In this document: positions 1-5,420 of the stretch, piece after piece
Layout of the letters: each line of letters starts with the position of its first letter
Position numbering within the stretch: the stretch's first letter is position 1
Source: Pyrinomonadaceae bacterium
GTDB taxonomy: Bacteria > Acidobacteriota > Blastocatellia > Pyrinomonadales > Pyrinomonadaceae
Reading direction: 5' to 3'
Length of the DNA: 8,019 bases
NCBI GenBank assembly: GCA_026786155.1
Contig: JAJAYR010000270.1
Span: 1-8,019 of the forward strand
The notes under the pieces: generated by a model
Database searches by the model: none
The model's input: the letters and a program-made list of their open reading frames with translations, nothing else
Told to the model about the DNA's origin: nothing
Translations under genes and position numbers: made by a program

Positions 1-2
1 AG

Positions 3-93
3 AAGCGGCTAACTTGCGCTTCGTTCAAATTACGAGTTAAGCGACGCTTTTTCGTGTCGGAAGCCGACACTCATTGCAAGCAGGGATGCTTGC
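3..93. repeat. cluster of three consecutive hairpin repeats
   Basis: Three inverted repeats follow one another in the non-coding stretch downstream of the molybdoenzyme gene. Bases 3-14 pair imperfectly with 35-49 (AAGCG GCT AACT against AGTTA GC CGCTT, with small bulges). Bases 54-60 (GTGTCGG) pair perfectly with 64-70 around a 3-base loop. Bases 76-82 (GCAAGCA) pair perfectly with 87-93 around the loop GGGA. A 9-base direct repeat, GCGCTCCAG, follows at 92-100 and 106-114. None of the stems is followed by a T-run on either strand, so they do not look like simple intrinsic terminators. They resemble dispersed REP-like intergenic repeats, which is inference without a genome to compare. No coding region is supported in 1-123. 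Confidence 0.6.
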
Positions 94-123
94 GCTCCAG
101 TCTCCGCGCTCCAGTATTAGTTC

Positions 124-1086
124 TCAATGTCCCGAATACCAGTCGTAGCCTTGTTCCGCCCAGTAATCCGCCGGTCGTTCGTTGGTATATTCAATGCGCC
201 CGATGCGTTTGATTTGCTTAATGCCGTATTTCGTCGTCGTTACAAGCCGCAATGGTGCGCCGTGAATCGCCTCCAGCGGTGCGCCGTTCATTTCATACGC
301 GAGCAGCGTTTGCGGGTGCATAATGCTCGGCATATCCCAACCGACGTAATAGCCGCGGTCGGGCGTAACCAGCGAAACGTAGTTTGTGTTCGGCGGCGGC
401 GGAAATTTGGCGGCGAAATCGGAAAATCTCGCGCCCGTCCAATTGACGACTTGACTCCAGCCTTCGATACATTTCAGTTCGGTCGTCATCTCGATGCGCG
501 GCAACGCTTTGATGTCGTCCAAACTTAAGAGCAATCCGGCGACGGGAACATTCGGCGCGGGCGGCGTGTCCATACTGCGCGGCGCGTTGTCTTCGCCGCC
601 GAATGAAATGTCGGCGAAATACTGCGGATAATTGTTGGCGTTCGCCGCGCCGACGACCTGCAAATCCCAATCCGCCGGGTCGAAATCTTCGCCTAAACCG
701 ATTGCGCCGTTACTTCTCGCACCGGCGCGACTCAGAGGAAATTCCGGCGCGAGGTCATTATTTCCGAAAAATTTCTGGCTGACATCTTCGTTAAATTTGA
801 AACCCTTTTGAAAAATATAAAAGTTTTCCGGCTTTCGCAGCCAACCGTAACCGAAATAACCCGCGATGACCGCCGCGCCGCCGACGAGAAACGAACGACG
901 CGAATGCTTGCCCATCAATCGGCGGGCTTCGTCGTCGCTTAGCGGCTCGGTAAATTGTCTTTTTTCATCGAGAATTCGCGCCGTGTTTTCCTGATCGTCG
1001 TTTTTGCTCGTCTTTTTAATCGCTTCGATTTCACGAACCTTTTCGACTAAAACTTCCGTATCTTTGCCTTTATTTTCTTCACTCAT
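124..1086 (-). CDS. Tat-exported molybdopterin-dependent oxidoreductase, sulfite oxidase/MsrP fold
   Basis: A 320-residue oxidoreductase of the sulfite-oxidase superfamily. These enzymes carry a molybdenum-pterin cofactor and oxidise sulfite or reduce sulfoxides outside the cytoplasm. Residues 62-67 (SRRSFL) followed by a hydrophobic stretch to about 80 form a twin-arginine signal; no clear cleavage site is seen, so it may stay as a membrane anchor. Cys206 in LKCIEGWS is the expected Mo-ligating cysteine. The run from 255 to 300 (MHPQTLLAYEMNG, HGAPLRL, KYGIKQIK) is typical of the fold. The ATG at 1086 was chosen because AAGGAG lies 7 bases upstream and the ATGA overlaps the stop of the preceding cytochrome gene, which implies translational coupling. 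An open frame extends further upstream to 1290, but it lies within the cytochrome gene and has no family-like sequence. The charged region of about 60 residues before the Tat motif is unusually long. Substrate (sulfite, methionine sulfoxide or other) cannot be decided from sequence. Confidence 0.88.
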   Translation of the reverse strand: MSEENKGKDTEVLVEKVREIEAIKKTSKNDDQENTARILDEKRQFTEPLSDDEARRLMGKHSRRSFLVGGAAVIAGYFGYGWLRKPENFYIFQKGFKFNEDVSQKFFGNNDLAPEFPLSRAGARSNGAIGLGEDFDPADWDLQVVGAANANNYPQYFADISFGGEDNAPRSMDTPPAPNVPVAGLLLSLDDIKALPRIEMTTELKCIEGWSQVVNWTGARFSDFAAKFPPPPNTNYVSLVTPDRGYYVGWDMPSIMHPQTLLAYEMNGAPLEAIHGAPLRLVTTTKYGIKQIKRIGRIEYTNERPADYWAEQGYDWYSGH

Positions 1087-1781
1087 ATCTTCGCTCCTTC
1101 TTCGCCGACCGAGGCGGGCAAGCCGTCGCTTTTGACCGCTTCGTAACCGTTGACCATCGAACGGAAGTTGCCCCAGCCCGCTAAAACAACCTGTCCGACG
1201 TGGACGACGAAAAACGCGACGAACAAAATCATAATCCAGAAATGTTCCCAACGCGCCCATTCGTAACCGCCGAGCAAACTCGTCAGCCAACTCAACTGCA
1301 AAGGTTTATAAATCGCCAAACCCGTAACGACCGCCGCGACACCGAGCAGAATCGTTCCCGTATAAGCGATGCGCTGCGCGTCGTTATATTTGCCCTGCGG
1401 CGGAAGTTTCTTGACGATGTGCAAATCGTGCAGCGTAACCAATGCCGCGCGTTTGAATGAACCCGGAACCGGCAGCATTCCGCGCCATTCGCCCGAAAAA
1501 ATTAAATATGAAACGTAAATTACGCCGTTGACGGCGAAAAACCACATAAAAAAGAAATGCAGCGAAATGCCTTCGGCGAGACGAAAGGGAATTCCCAGAA
1601 ATTCGTAAAACCAGTTCGGGAAAAACTTAAACAATTCGTAGCCGAAAATCTCGACTTTATAAATCGCGTTCGCCCAATAAATCAGCAAACCACTCCAAAT
1701 CATCAAGAAAAGCAGCGGGAAATTTATCCAGTGCAGCCAGCGCGTCGCCAGCGAATGTTTCTTTTCCAATCGTTTCGCCAT
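1083..1781 (-). CDS. b-type cytochrome, cytochrome b561/Ni-hydrogenase CYTB-like membrane subunit
   Basis: A 232-residue integral membrane protein with four predicted helices at about 15-36, 75-96, 138-157 and 179-201. Candidate haem-ligand histidines are His17 (RWLHWINF, helix 1), His75 (helix 2), His180 (WEHFW) and His194 (VVHVGQ, helix 4); His118 and His121 lie in the loop between helices 2 and 3. This pattern fits the diheme cytochrome b561/CYTB family, which passes electrons between the quinone pool and a periplasmic enzyme. Its stop overlaps the start of the molybdoenzyme gene by ATGA, so it is very probably the electron-transfer partner of that enzyme, analogous in role to MsrQ though not recognisably MsrQ itself. 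The start ATG at 1779-1781 has AGGA 9 bases upstream (1791-1794). No convincing promoter is visible upstream, where a heptamer array separates it from the preceding gene on this strand. Confidence 0.85.
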   Translation of the reverse strand: MAKRLEKKHSLATRWLHWINFPLLFLMIWSGLLIYWANAIYKVEIFGYELFKFFPNWFYEFLGIPFRLAEGISLHFFFMWFFAVNGVIYVSYLIFSGEWRGMLPVPGSFKRAALVTLHDLHIVKKLPPQGKYNDAQRIAYTGTILLGVAAVVTGLAIYKPLQLSWLTSLLGGYEWARWEHFWIMILFVAFFVVHVGQVVLAGWGNFRSMVNGYEAVKSDGLPASVGEEGAKI

Positions 1782-1830
1782 AATTAAGTTTCCTGTCAGA
1801 GTCGTCTGCGGTAGCGGACGGGATTGTTAA

Positions 1831-1913
1831 GGGCTGAGGGATAAAGGATGAGGGATGAATAAAACAACGATTCAATAATTCTTATTCATCCCTCTGCCCT
1901 CATCCTTCATCCC
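1831..1913. repeat. inverted heptamer array, GGGATGA type
   Basis: Left arm: four tandem 7-mers, GGGCTGA, GGGATAA, AGGATGA, GGGATGA (1831-1858). Right arm: four 7-mers in inverse orientation, TCATCCC, TCTGCCC, TCATCCT, TCATCCC (1886-1913). The core GGGATGAATAA (1852-1862) pairs perfectly with 1882-1892 across a loop of about 19 bases. The element begins 8 bases beyond the stop of the 1922-2419 gene and would form a long stem in that gene's 3' untranslated RNA. No T-run follows it, so a role as a simple Rho-independent terminator is doubtful. It shares the period of 7 and inverted-arm layout with the elements at 2461-2701 and 6408-6462 but not their sequence. Confidence 0.8.
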
Positions 1914-1921
1914 TTTTAAAA

Positions 1922-2419
1922 TCACGCGCCGAATTTTTCGATATGCCTTTTGACGGCGGGCGAAATTGCTTTGGCAATCGTCGAATTCTCCACTTCGGTC
2001 AAATCCGAAACGACAAAAACGGCGTGGTGCGCGGCGCGAAAACTCGCCGCCTGCATTGTCCCGTCAAATTGTTTGCTGACAATCTCGCTGTTTTCGACGG
2101 GCAAATCGGTTTCGGTAATCAGAACCGAAACGCGCCGGTTACGATATTTCAAAACGACGTGCGCGAAATGTCTGCCTTCAAAAACGCACGAATGCGCTTC
2201 GATTAACTCTACTTTGCCGAAAGTCTGCTTGCCGAACGCTTCACGCAGCGGCGCGATGACGGCGACATCCAAATCTTTATTATATCTGCCGTATTTTTCC
2301 GCCGCTTCATTTAGAGTAATCGGTTCTTCCTTTAATTTAAATTCGAGCGCACAATTTTGATGGTCGCCGACGGCGTGTTCGGTCAATTCGCGCCACGCGA
2401 TTTGGACGGCTTGTAGCAT
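1922..2419 (-). CDS. C-terminal domain of an anti-sigma-like protein, possibly 5'-truncated
   Basis: A 165-residue soluble product. The block GDHQNCALEF (residues 18-27), the segment EEPITLNEAAEKY (31-43) and EAHSCVFEGRHFAHVVLKY (74-92) resemble the domain that follows a zinc finger (zf-HC2) and membrane helix in putative anti-sigma factors of Acidobacteria-like genomes; this is from memory of the family, not a search. His20/Cys23 and His76/Cys78 are conserved-looking pairs that could bind a metal. No zinc finger or membrane helix is present. The only start is ATG 2417-2419, which lacks a Shine-Dalgarno sequence; the eight codons before it (TARPVESP) read on naturally to a TAA at 2444-2446. 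Beyond that lies the heptamer array. It is either a stand-alone version of the domain or a gene that lost its 5' half where the array now sits. Domain call moderate, functional status uncertain. Confidence 0.6.
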   Translation of the reverse strand: MLQAVQIAWRELTEHAVGDHQNCALEFKLKEEPITLNEAAEKYGRYNKDLDVAVIAPLREAFGKQTFGKVELIEAHSCVFEGRHFAHVVLKYRNRRVSVLITETDLPVENSEIVSKQFDGTMQAASFRAAHHAVFVVSDLTEVENSTIAKAISPAVKRHIEKFGA

Positions 2420-2460
2420 CGGCGATTCGACCGGACGCGCCGTTTATTTCCGCTTATCGG

Positions 2461-2701
2461 GCGAAGGCGGAAGGCGGAAAGCAGAAGGCAGTTGGCAGTT
2501 GGCAGAAGGCAGAAGGCGGAAGGCAGTTGGCGGAAGGCGGAAGGCGGAAGGCAGTTGGCGGAAGGCGGAAGGCAGAAGGCAGTTGACGGGAAAGTTTGAA
2601 TAAAAGTCCTGTGAATTCTTTCAATCAAACTTATTGATTATTCAACTGACTGCCTTCCGCCAACTGCCAACTGCCAACTGCCAACTGCCTACTGCTTTCC
2701 G
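2461..2701. repeat. large inverted heptamer array, CGGAAGG/CAGTTGG type
   Basis: The left arm (2461-2586) holds 18 head-to-tail 7-mers, mostly CGGAAGG, CAGAAGG and CAGTTGG. The right arm (2642-2701) carries the same units inverted (TCAACTG, CCTTCCG, four copies of CCAACTG, CCTACTG, CTTTCCG), with one partial 4-base unit at 2649-2652. About 55 bases of AT-rich sequence separate the arms. The right arm runs over the stop codon of the CPBP gene at 2689-2691. Unit order differs between arms, so many alternative pairings are possible, suggesting expansion by slippage or unequal recombination. Open frames across the array are low-complexity artefacts. Confidence 0.9.
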
Positions 2702-3618
2702 TCTTCCTCGCTCGTTAAATTCAACATTTCTTCCGTCGGTTTGAAAATCGGCGCGAACCAAATCAGCAAAGTGGAAATAATCAGCGCAATCGTGCAGGCA
2801 ATTCCGCCTTCGATGCCGTAATCGCCGCCGGTTAAAATCGTTGAGCCGCTGTTCGTCGGCTGCAAAAGCGGCGCGGTCGTGATTGATGTGATGCCGCTGA
2901 CCGAAATTCCGAGAACTGCTCCCTGCATCCAGTTCCACGCCAGATGGAGACCGAAAGCCAGCCACAGAGTCCGCGTTTTTAAATAAGCCGCGCCGAACCA
3001 AACGCCCGCTAAAGTCGTGTTGATAAAAGAAAGATAATTCGCGCCCTGATTGCTCGTGTGCGTGTAAGCGAACAGCAGAGAAGTTAAAGCGACGGCGAAC
3101 AAAACGAGTTTGGCGCGGGTGAAAGTTTGAAAAATATAGCCGCGAAAAAAGGCTTCTTCCGCCAACGCGCCGACCGCGAAAACGCCGAACGAAACGGCGA
3201 GCGTCAGCAGAATCGCCGATTGTCCGGCTGCTTGGTTAAGCTGAAAACTCGTCGCGCCGAATCCGACTAAAATCAATGCCGCCAAACCAATCGAAACCGC
3301 GCCGAGCAAAAGTCCCCAAATAAAATCCTTCAGCCAATTTTTCGTGAACCACGCGCCGAGTGCGCGAAACGGCAAACCTTCTAAAAATTTTCCGCACAGC
3401 CAGCCGAGAAAAATCGCCAGCGTCAGCAAAACAAAGTGCGGCGTGAGAATATCGAGCAGTCCGCCTTTTGAAACGCCGACCGGCAGATTGACGAGAATCG
3501 CGCCGACCGCGCCGACGAGCGCGAACGTCAGCAAAATCAGCGCAGCGATGAACACGCTGAACCGCCAGCCGCTCCGCAAACGTCCGAATTGATTGGTGAA
3601 AATTTCCGCCGGTTTCAT
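2689..3618 (-). CDS. CPBP family intramembrane metalloprotease (CAAX protease/Abi type)
   Basis: A 309-residue polytopic membrane protein with about eight hydrophobic segments. All signature motifs of the CPBP (Rce1-like, Abi) family are present: Glu154-Glu155 with Arg159 in EEAFFRGY, His187 in FAYTH, and His225 with Asn229 in HLAWNW. These residues form the zinc-free or metal-assisted glutamate/histidine active site inside the membrane. Family members cleave prenylated or membrane-embedded proteins, and many bacterial ones have unknown substrates. Start ATG 3616-3618 gives MKPAEIF followed by the first helix; the Shine-Dalgarno sequence is weak. The segment 232-268 after the third motif is an extra Gly/Ser/Thr-rich loop before a last helix at about 270-290. 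The final codons (GGA AAG CAG TAG) are made of heptamer-array sequence. It lies downstream of the zinc-ribbon gene, separated by a terminator, so it is probably transcribed separately. Confidence 0.88.
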   Translation of the reverse strand: MKPAEIFTNQFGRLRSGWRFSVFIAALILLTFALVGAVGAILVNLPVGVSKGGLLDILTPHFVLLTLAIFLGWLCGKFLEGLPFRALGAWFTKNWLKDFIWGLLLGAVSIGLAALILVGFGATSFQLNQAAGQSAILLTLAVSFGVFAVGALAEEAFFRGYIFQTFTRAKLVLFAVALTSLLFAYTHTSNQGANYLSFINTTLAGVWFGAAYLKTRTLWLAFGLHLAWNWMQGAVLGISVSGITSITTAPLLQPTNSGSTILTGGDYGIEGGIACTIALIISTLLIWFAPIFKPTEEMLNLTSEEDGKQ

Positions 3619-3651
3619 GATAAAAGCAGCAAGTCGAAGCGTGAACGAATA

Positions 3652-3684
3652 AAAAGCAGAGATAAATTTCGCATCTCTACTTTT
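3652..3684 (-). terminator. Rho-independent-type terminator after the zinc-ribbon gene
   Basis: On the minus strand, AAAAG-T-AGAGAT pairs with ATCTCT-G-CTTTT across a 9-base loop. The central T/G becomes a U-G wobble in RNA, giving a 12-pair stem, and the CTTTTTATT tail continues the U-run. On the plus strand the same position is a C-A mismatch, so the structure favours minus-strand transcripts, as expected for the gene ending at 3703. The stem is AU-rich, so its efficiency may be modest. Confidence 0.6.
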
Positions 3685-3702
3685 CGCCGTTTTTGAAAAA
3701 AC

Positions 3703-4560
3703 TTATTCCTGAGTAATTTCCGTCGGGCTGACCGGCTCTAAAACGAGCGCGTTTTGACCGGGCTGAATGGTAACGGAATTTTTCCAGATGGCGAAGCCGT
3801 TCGCAGTTTTGGTGATGGCAAACAGATAATAATTATCGGGTTTGACATCTTTCATCTGCGCTTTGCCGCTCGCGTCGGTCGTAACTTTGTATTTCGAGTG
3901 TTTGCCGATTGCCGCCAGAGCTTTTTTTCTGACATCGCCGTAACGGTCAGGGAACATTATTGATAATCCGAAGGCGTTGACCAATCCCTGCCCGCTTTCG
4001 TCTTCGATGTCCGCATCATTCAAAATGCTGTCCAAATCCTTGTCGAGTAAATAAAAAACTTCCTTCGGCACGGGTTGTGCGCCGCCGGTTCTGCCCAGCA
4101 CTTTCGCCTCTAAACTAACCGTGCCTTTATCGGGCGCGACGACGGTCGTGGTCGTCGAAGGCAAAGTCGTGACGGTCGTCTGCGATGAAGGCGGCGGCGC
4201 GACGATTTGACCGGGCTGCGAAGTTGACGGCACGACGATTTGATTCGGCGGCGCGTCCGGGCGAACCGTCGTTTCACGCGAACCAGAAGGCGGCTGTGAA
4301 GCGACTCGGACGTTGATATTGCGCTGCGCTTCATCGTCGCCGTTTCGCATAAAGAGGAACACCACAAATACCAGCACCAGACCGAGCAGTCCGAGCGGAA
4401 TAAATGCCCACGTCGGAAAACCTTCTTTTTCCGGCGGCAGTTCGTTGATGATAACGCGCGGCTGGACAGTCGGGCGCACAAACGGATGACCGCAGTTCGG
4501 ACATGCCGCGGCGGTTGACGAAACTTCGTGAGCGCATTCGGGACAAATCATTAAAGACAT
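3703..4560 (-). CDS. zinc-ribbon membrane protein with extracytoplasmic carboxypeptidase-regulatory-like domain
   Basis: A 285-residue protein of unknown function in three parts. Residues 6-25 form a zinc ribbon (Cys6-x2-Cys9, Cys20-x2-Cys23, CPNCGHPF). A single hydrophobic helix spans about 49-71. A Pro/Ser/Thr-rich linker runs from about 85 to 145. The last part (146-285) has the short repeated strands and the motif DASGKAQMKDVKPDNYYLF, typical of carboxypeptidase-regulatory-like or CNA-B-like beta domains. The topology implied is zinc ribbon in the cytoplasm and beta domain outside; a sensing or envelope role is only inference. The start ATG 4558-4560 has a strong AAGGAGG (4571-4577) at 10 bases, preferred over the in-frame ATG at codon 4. 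It sits alone between two terminators and is probably monocistronic. Its promoter should lie in 4578-4620, but no clear -35/-10 pair was found. Confidence 0.8.
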   Translation of the reverse strand: MSLMICPECAHEVSSTAAACPNCGHPFVRPTVQPRVIINELPPEKEGFPTWAFIPLGLLGLVLVFVVFLFMRNGDDEAQRNINVRVASQPPSGSRETTVRPDAPPNQIVVPSTSQPGQIVAPPPSSQTTVTTLPSTTTTVVAPDKGTVSLEAKVLGRTGGAQPVPKEVFYLLDKDLDSILNDADIEDESGQGLVNAFGLSIMFPDRYGDVRKKALAAIGKHSKYKVTTDASGKAQMKDVKPDNYYLFAITKTANGFAIWKNSVTIQPGQNALVLEPVSPTEITQE

Positions 4561-4620
4561 ATAAAAAATTCCTCCTTGATTTCAAACCAGATTAAAGATT
4601 AACATTTTTTTATTTCCATC

Positions 4621-4656
4621 AAAAAACCGTTTGCTCGAAAAATCGAAACAAACGGT
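4621..4656 (-). terminator. strong Rho-independent terminator after tRNA-Thr
   Basis: On the minus strand ACCGTTTG (4656-4649) pairs perfectly with CAAACGGT (4633-4626), with a second inner TCGA/TCGA pairing in the loop, and is directly followed by six T residues (4626-4621). It lies 13 bases after the tRNA 3' end, as expected for a tRNA transcript terminator, and insulates the zinc-ribbon gene downstream. Confidence 0.87.
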
Positions 4657-4669
4657 CTTGTTGATGGTG

Positions 4670-4743
4670 TGCTGGAGGAGGGACTTGAACCCCCAATCGT
4701 CCGATTACAAATCGGGTGCATTAGCCAATTATGCTACACCAGC
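4670..4743 (-). tRNA. tRNA-Thr (anticodon UGU)
   Basis: The reverse strand folds into a 74-base cloverleaf. The acceptor is GCTGGTG/CTCCAGC, the D-arm GCAT/ATGC with the GG of the D-loop present, the anticodon loop TTTGTAA with anticodon TGT, the variable loop CGATT, and the T-arm GGGGG-TTCAAGT-CCCTC. The discriminator base is A and CCA is not encoded. Two pairs are broken: U-U at position 6:67 in the acceptor and C-A at 27:43 at the base of the anticodon stem. The rest is intact, so it may be functional but somewhat weakened. The last 15 bases of the HNH reading frame lie inside its 5' end. Confidence 0.88.
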
Positions 4744-5178
4744 TAAAGATTTGAACCAACCTGCTCGTTGGGCTGTTTTTATGCGATGGCAATTGGCACA
4801 TCGAACATCGCATTTACCGATTTCCTCTAAAACGGTCGCCCAACTGAAAGCGCGGTAGACCATATTGGAAACATTATATTTCTTTTCGCCGCGAACGTGG
4901 TCAAATTCCAATACTAACGGGTCGGAGTTGCCACAGTCAACGCAAGGATGAGACAGAAAATGCTGGTAAAGCAGGTCTCTGTTTCGATTTCTTAACTTTA
5001 CAGTATTGATTTTACTTCTCGCTATTTCCTTTCGACGATTCTCTGAATAATAATTTTCTTGATAAAGTTTGTCGCAATCCTGACAACGAAACTTGCGAAT
5101 TCCCTTCGCTTTGGCTCACCAGCTAAAACTGTTTTCTCCTTTTAATTGAAGACATTTTCTGCAAGTTATATATTCCAT
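4729..5178 (-). pseudogene. HNH endonuclease with one in-frame TGA, ending inside tRNA-Thr
   Basis: From ATG 5176-5178 to TAA 4729-4731 one frame of 149 codons stays open except for TGA at codon 21 (5116-5118). The N-terminus (YITCRKCLQLKGENSFSW) gives Cys6-x2-Cys9; after the stop, FRCQDC gives Cys32-x2-Cys35, completing a zinc knuckle, so both halves belong to one protein. The C-terminal half is an HNH nuclease: Cys79-x2-Cys82, Asp93-His94 (EFDHV), and Cys127-x2-Cys130 with Asn129-His131 (CANCHRIKT). Such proteins are nicking or double-strand endonucleases, often mobile and free-standing. The TGA replaces a position where an Arg codon (CGA) would fit, so a single C-to-T change is likely. No ATG, GTG or TTG start follows until codon 90, so a reinitiated product would lack most of the protein. 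The last codons (Ala-Gly-Val-Ala-stop) are tRNA sequence. It is either a recent pseudogene or a readthrough gene. Confidence 0.82.
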
Positions 5179-5226
5179 TTCAACGCCGTCAGTGATGGGA
5201 CAAAACTCAAAATCCCGCAAGCAAAA

Positions 5227-5255
5227 ATACTACAAAATCAAACATATTTCTGCAA
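5227..5255 (-). promoter_or_regulatory. candidate promoter for the HNH gene and perhaps tRNA-Thr
   Basis: On the minus strand TTGCAG (5255-5250), a 17-base spacer and TAGTAT (5232-5227) approximate a sigma-70 promoter. It would start transcription about 40 bases before the HNH ATG. No Shine-Dalgarno sequence is evident before that ATG. No better promoter for the tRNA was seen between the HNH gene and the tRNA, so cotranscription is possible. Match is modest. Confidence 0.35.
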
Positions 5256-5299
5256 GCCGCCGAGTAAAATAAAGTTTTGTTGAATGATAAAAATAATTG

Positions 5300-5329
5300 T
5301 TGACGATTGTTTAACTAAAAGGTTAAGAT
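5300..5329 (+). promoter_or_regulatory. sigma-70-like promoter for the exported protein gene
   Basis: TTGACG (5300-5305) and TAAGAT (5324-5329) are separated by 18 bases. Start of transcription would be near 5337, leaving a leader of about 85 bases before the GTG at 5421. The remainder of the 5179-5299 interval is AT-rich and shows nothing else recognisable on the plus strand. Confidence 0.55.
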
Positions 5330-5333
5330 AGGA

Positions 5334-5387
5334 ACTGCCCGCAAGGGTGAACAGCCAATTTTTCAAATTAGCCTCTGTCTTTTTTCA
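5334..5387 (+). promoter_or_regulatory. structured leader, possible attenuator
   Basis: The predicted leader RNA contains CCC-GCAA-GGG, a GNRA-type mini-hairpin (about 5338-5347), then ACAG (5351-5354) pairing with CTGT (5375-5378) around an inner AATTT-TTC-AAATT hairpin, directly followed by TCTTTTTTC. This is terminator-like but weak. The 11-mer TTTTTCAAATT occurs at 5359-5369 and again at 5381-5391, 22 bases apart, so the two copies can compete for pairing. No known riboswitch class was recognised. Confidence 0.3.
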
Positions 5388-5420
5388 AATTCAAATTTAG
5401 CAAACAAAAAGGAGAACAAC

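Noticed and set aside
293..670. Arg-rich frames inside the molybdoenzyme gene on both strands
   Set aside because: Shadow frames of a GC-rich coding region without any recognisable domain.
1087..1290. N-terminal extension of the molybdoenzyme frame
   Set aside because: It lies in the cytochrome gene in another frame, is Arg-rich with no family similarity, and a good ribosome binding site marks the start at 1086.
1657..1875. Minus-strand 72-codon frame over the cytochrome start
   Set aside because: Overlaps the cytochrome N-terminus in another frame and begins in the GGGATGA repeat.
2383..2628. Minus-strand frame of 81 codons through the heptamer array
   Set aside because: Low-complexity Pro/Ser/Ala/Phe text generated by the 7-base repeat; period 7 cycles all three frames.
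2461..2701. CRISPR array
   Set aside because: Units are 7 bases, contiguous and inverted in the second arm, with no spacers and no cas genes.
4631..4858. Plus-strand open frame of 75 codons across the tRNA region
   Set aside because: It is the antisense reading of tRNA-Thr and of the HNH gene; the WRRDLNPQSSDYKSGAL-like text is a well-known artefact of translating tRNA complements.
4729..5178. Group I or II intron, or other intron, in tRNA-Thr
   Set aside because: The tRNA is uninterrupted and the HNH frame lies upstream of it, with no intron core seen.
5330..5420. Cyclic-di-GMP or other known riboswitch before the secreted protein gene
   Set aside because: Only a small GNRA hairpin and a weak stem are visible; no conserved aptamer core was recognised.
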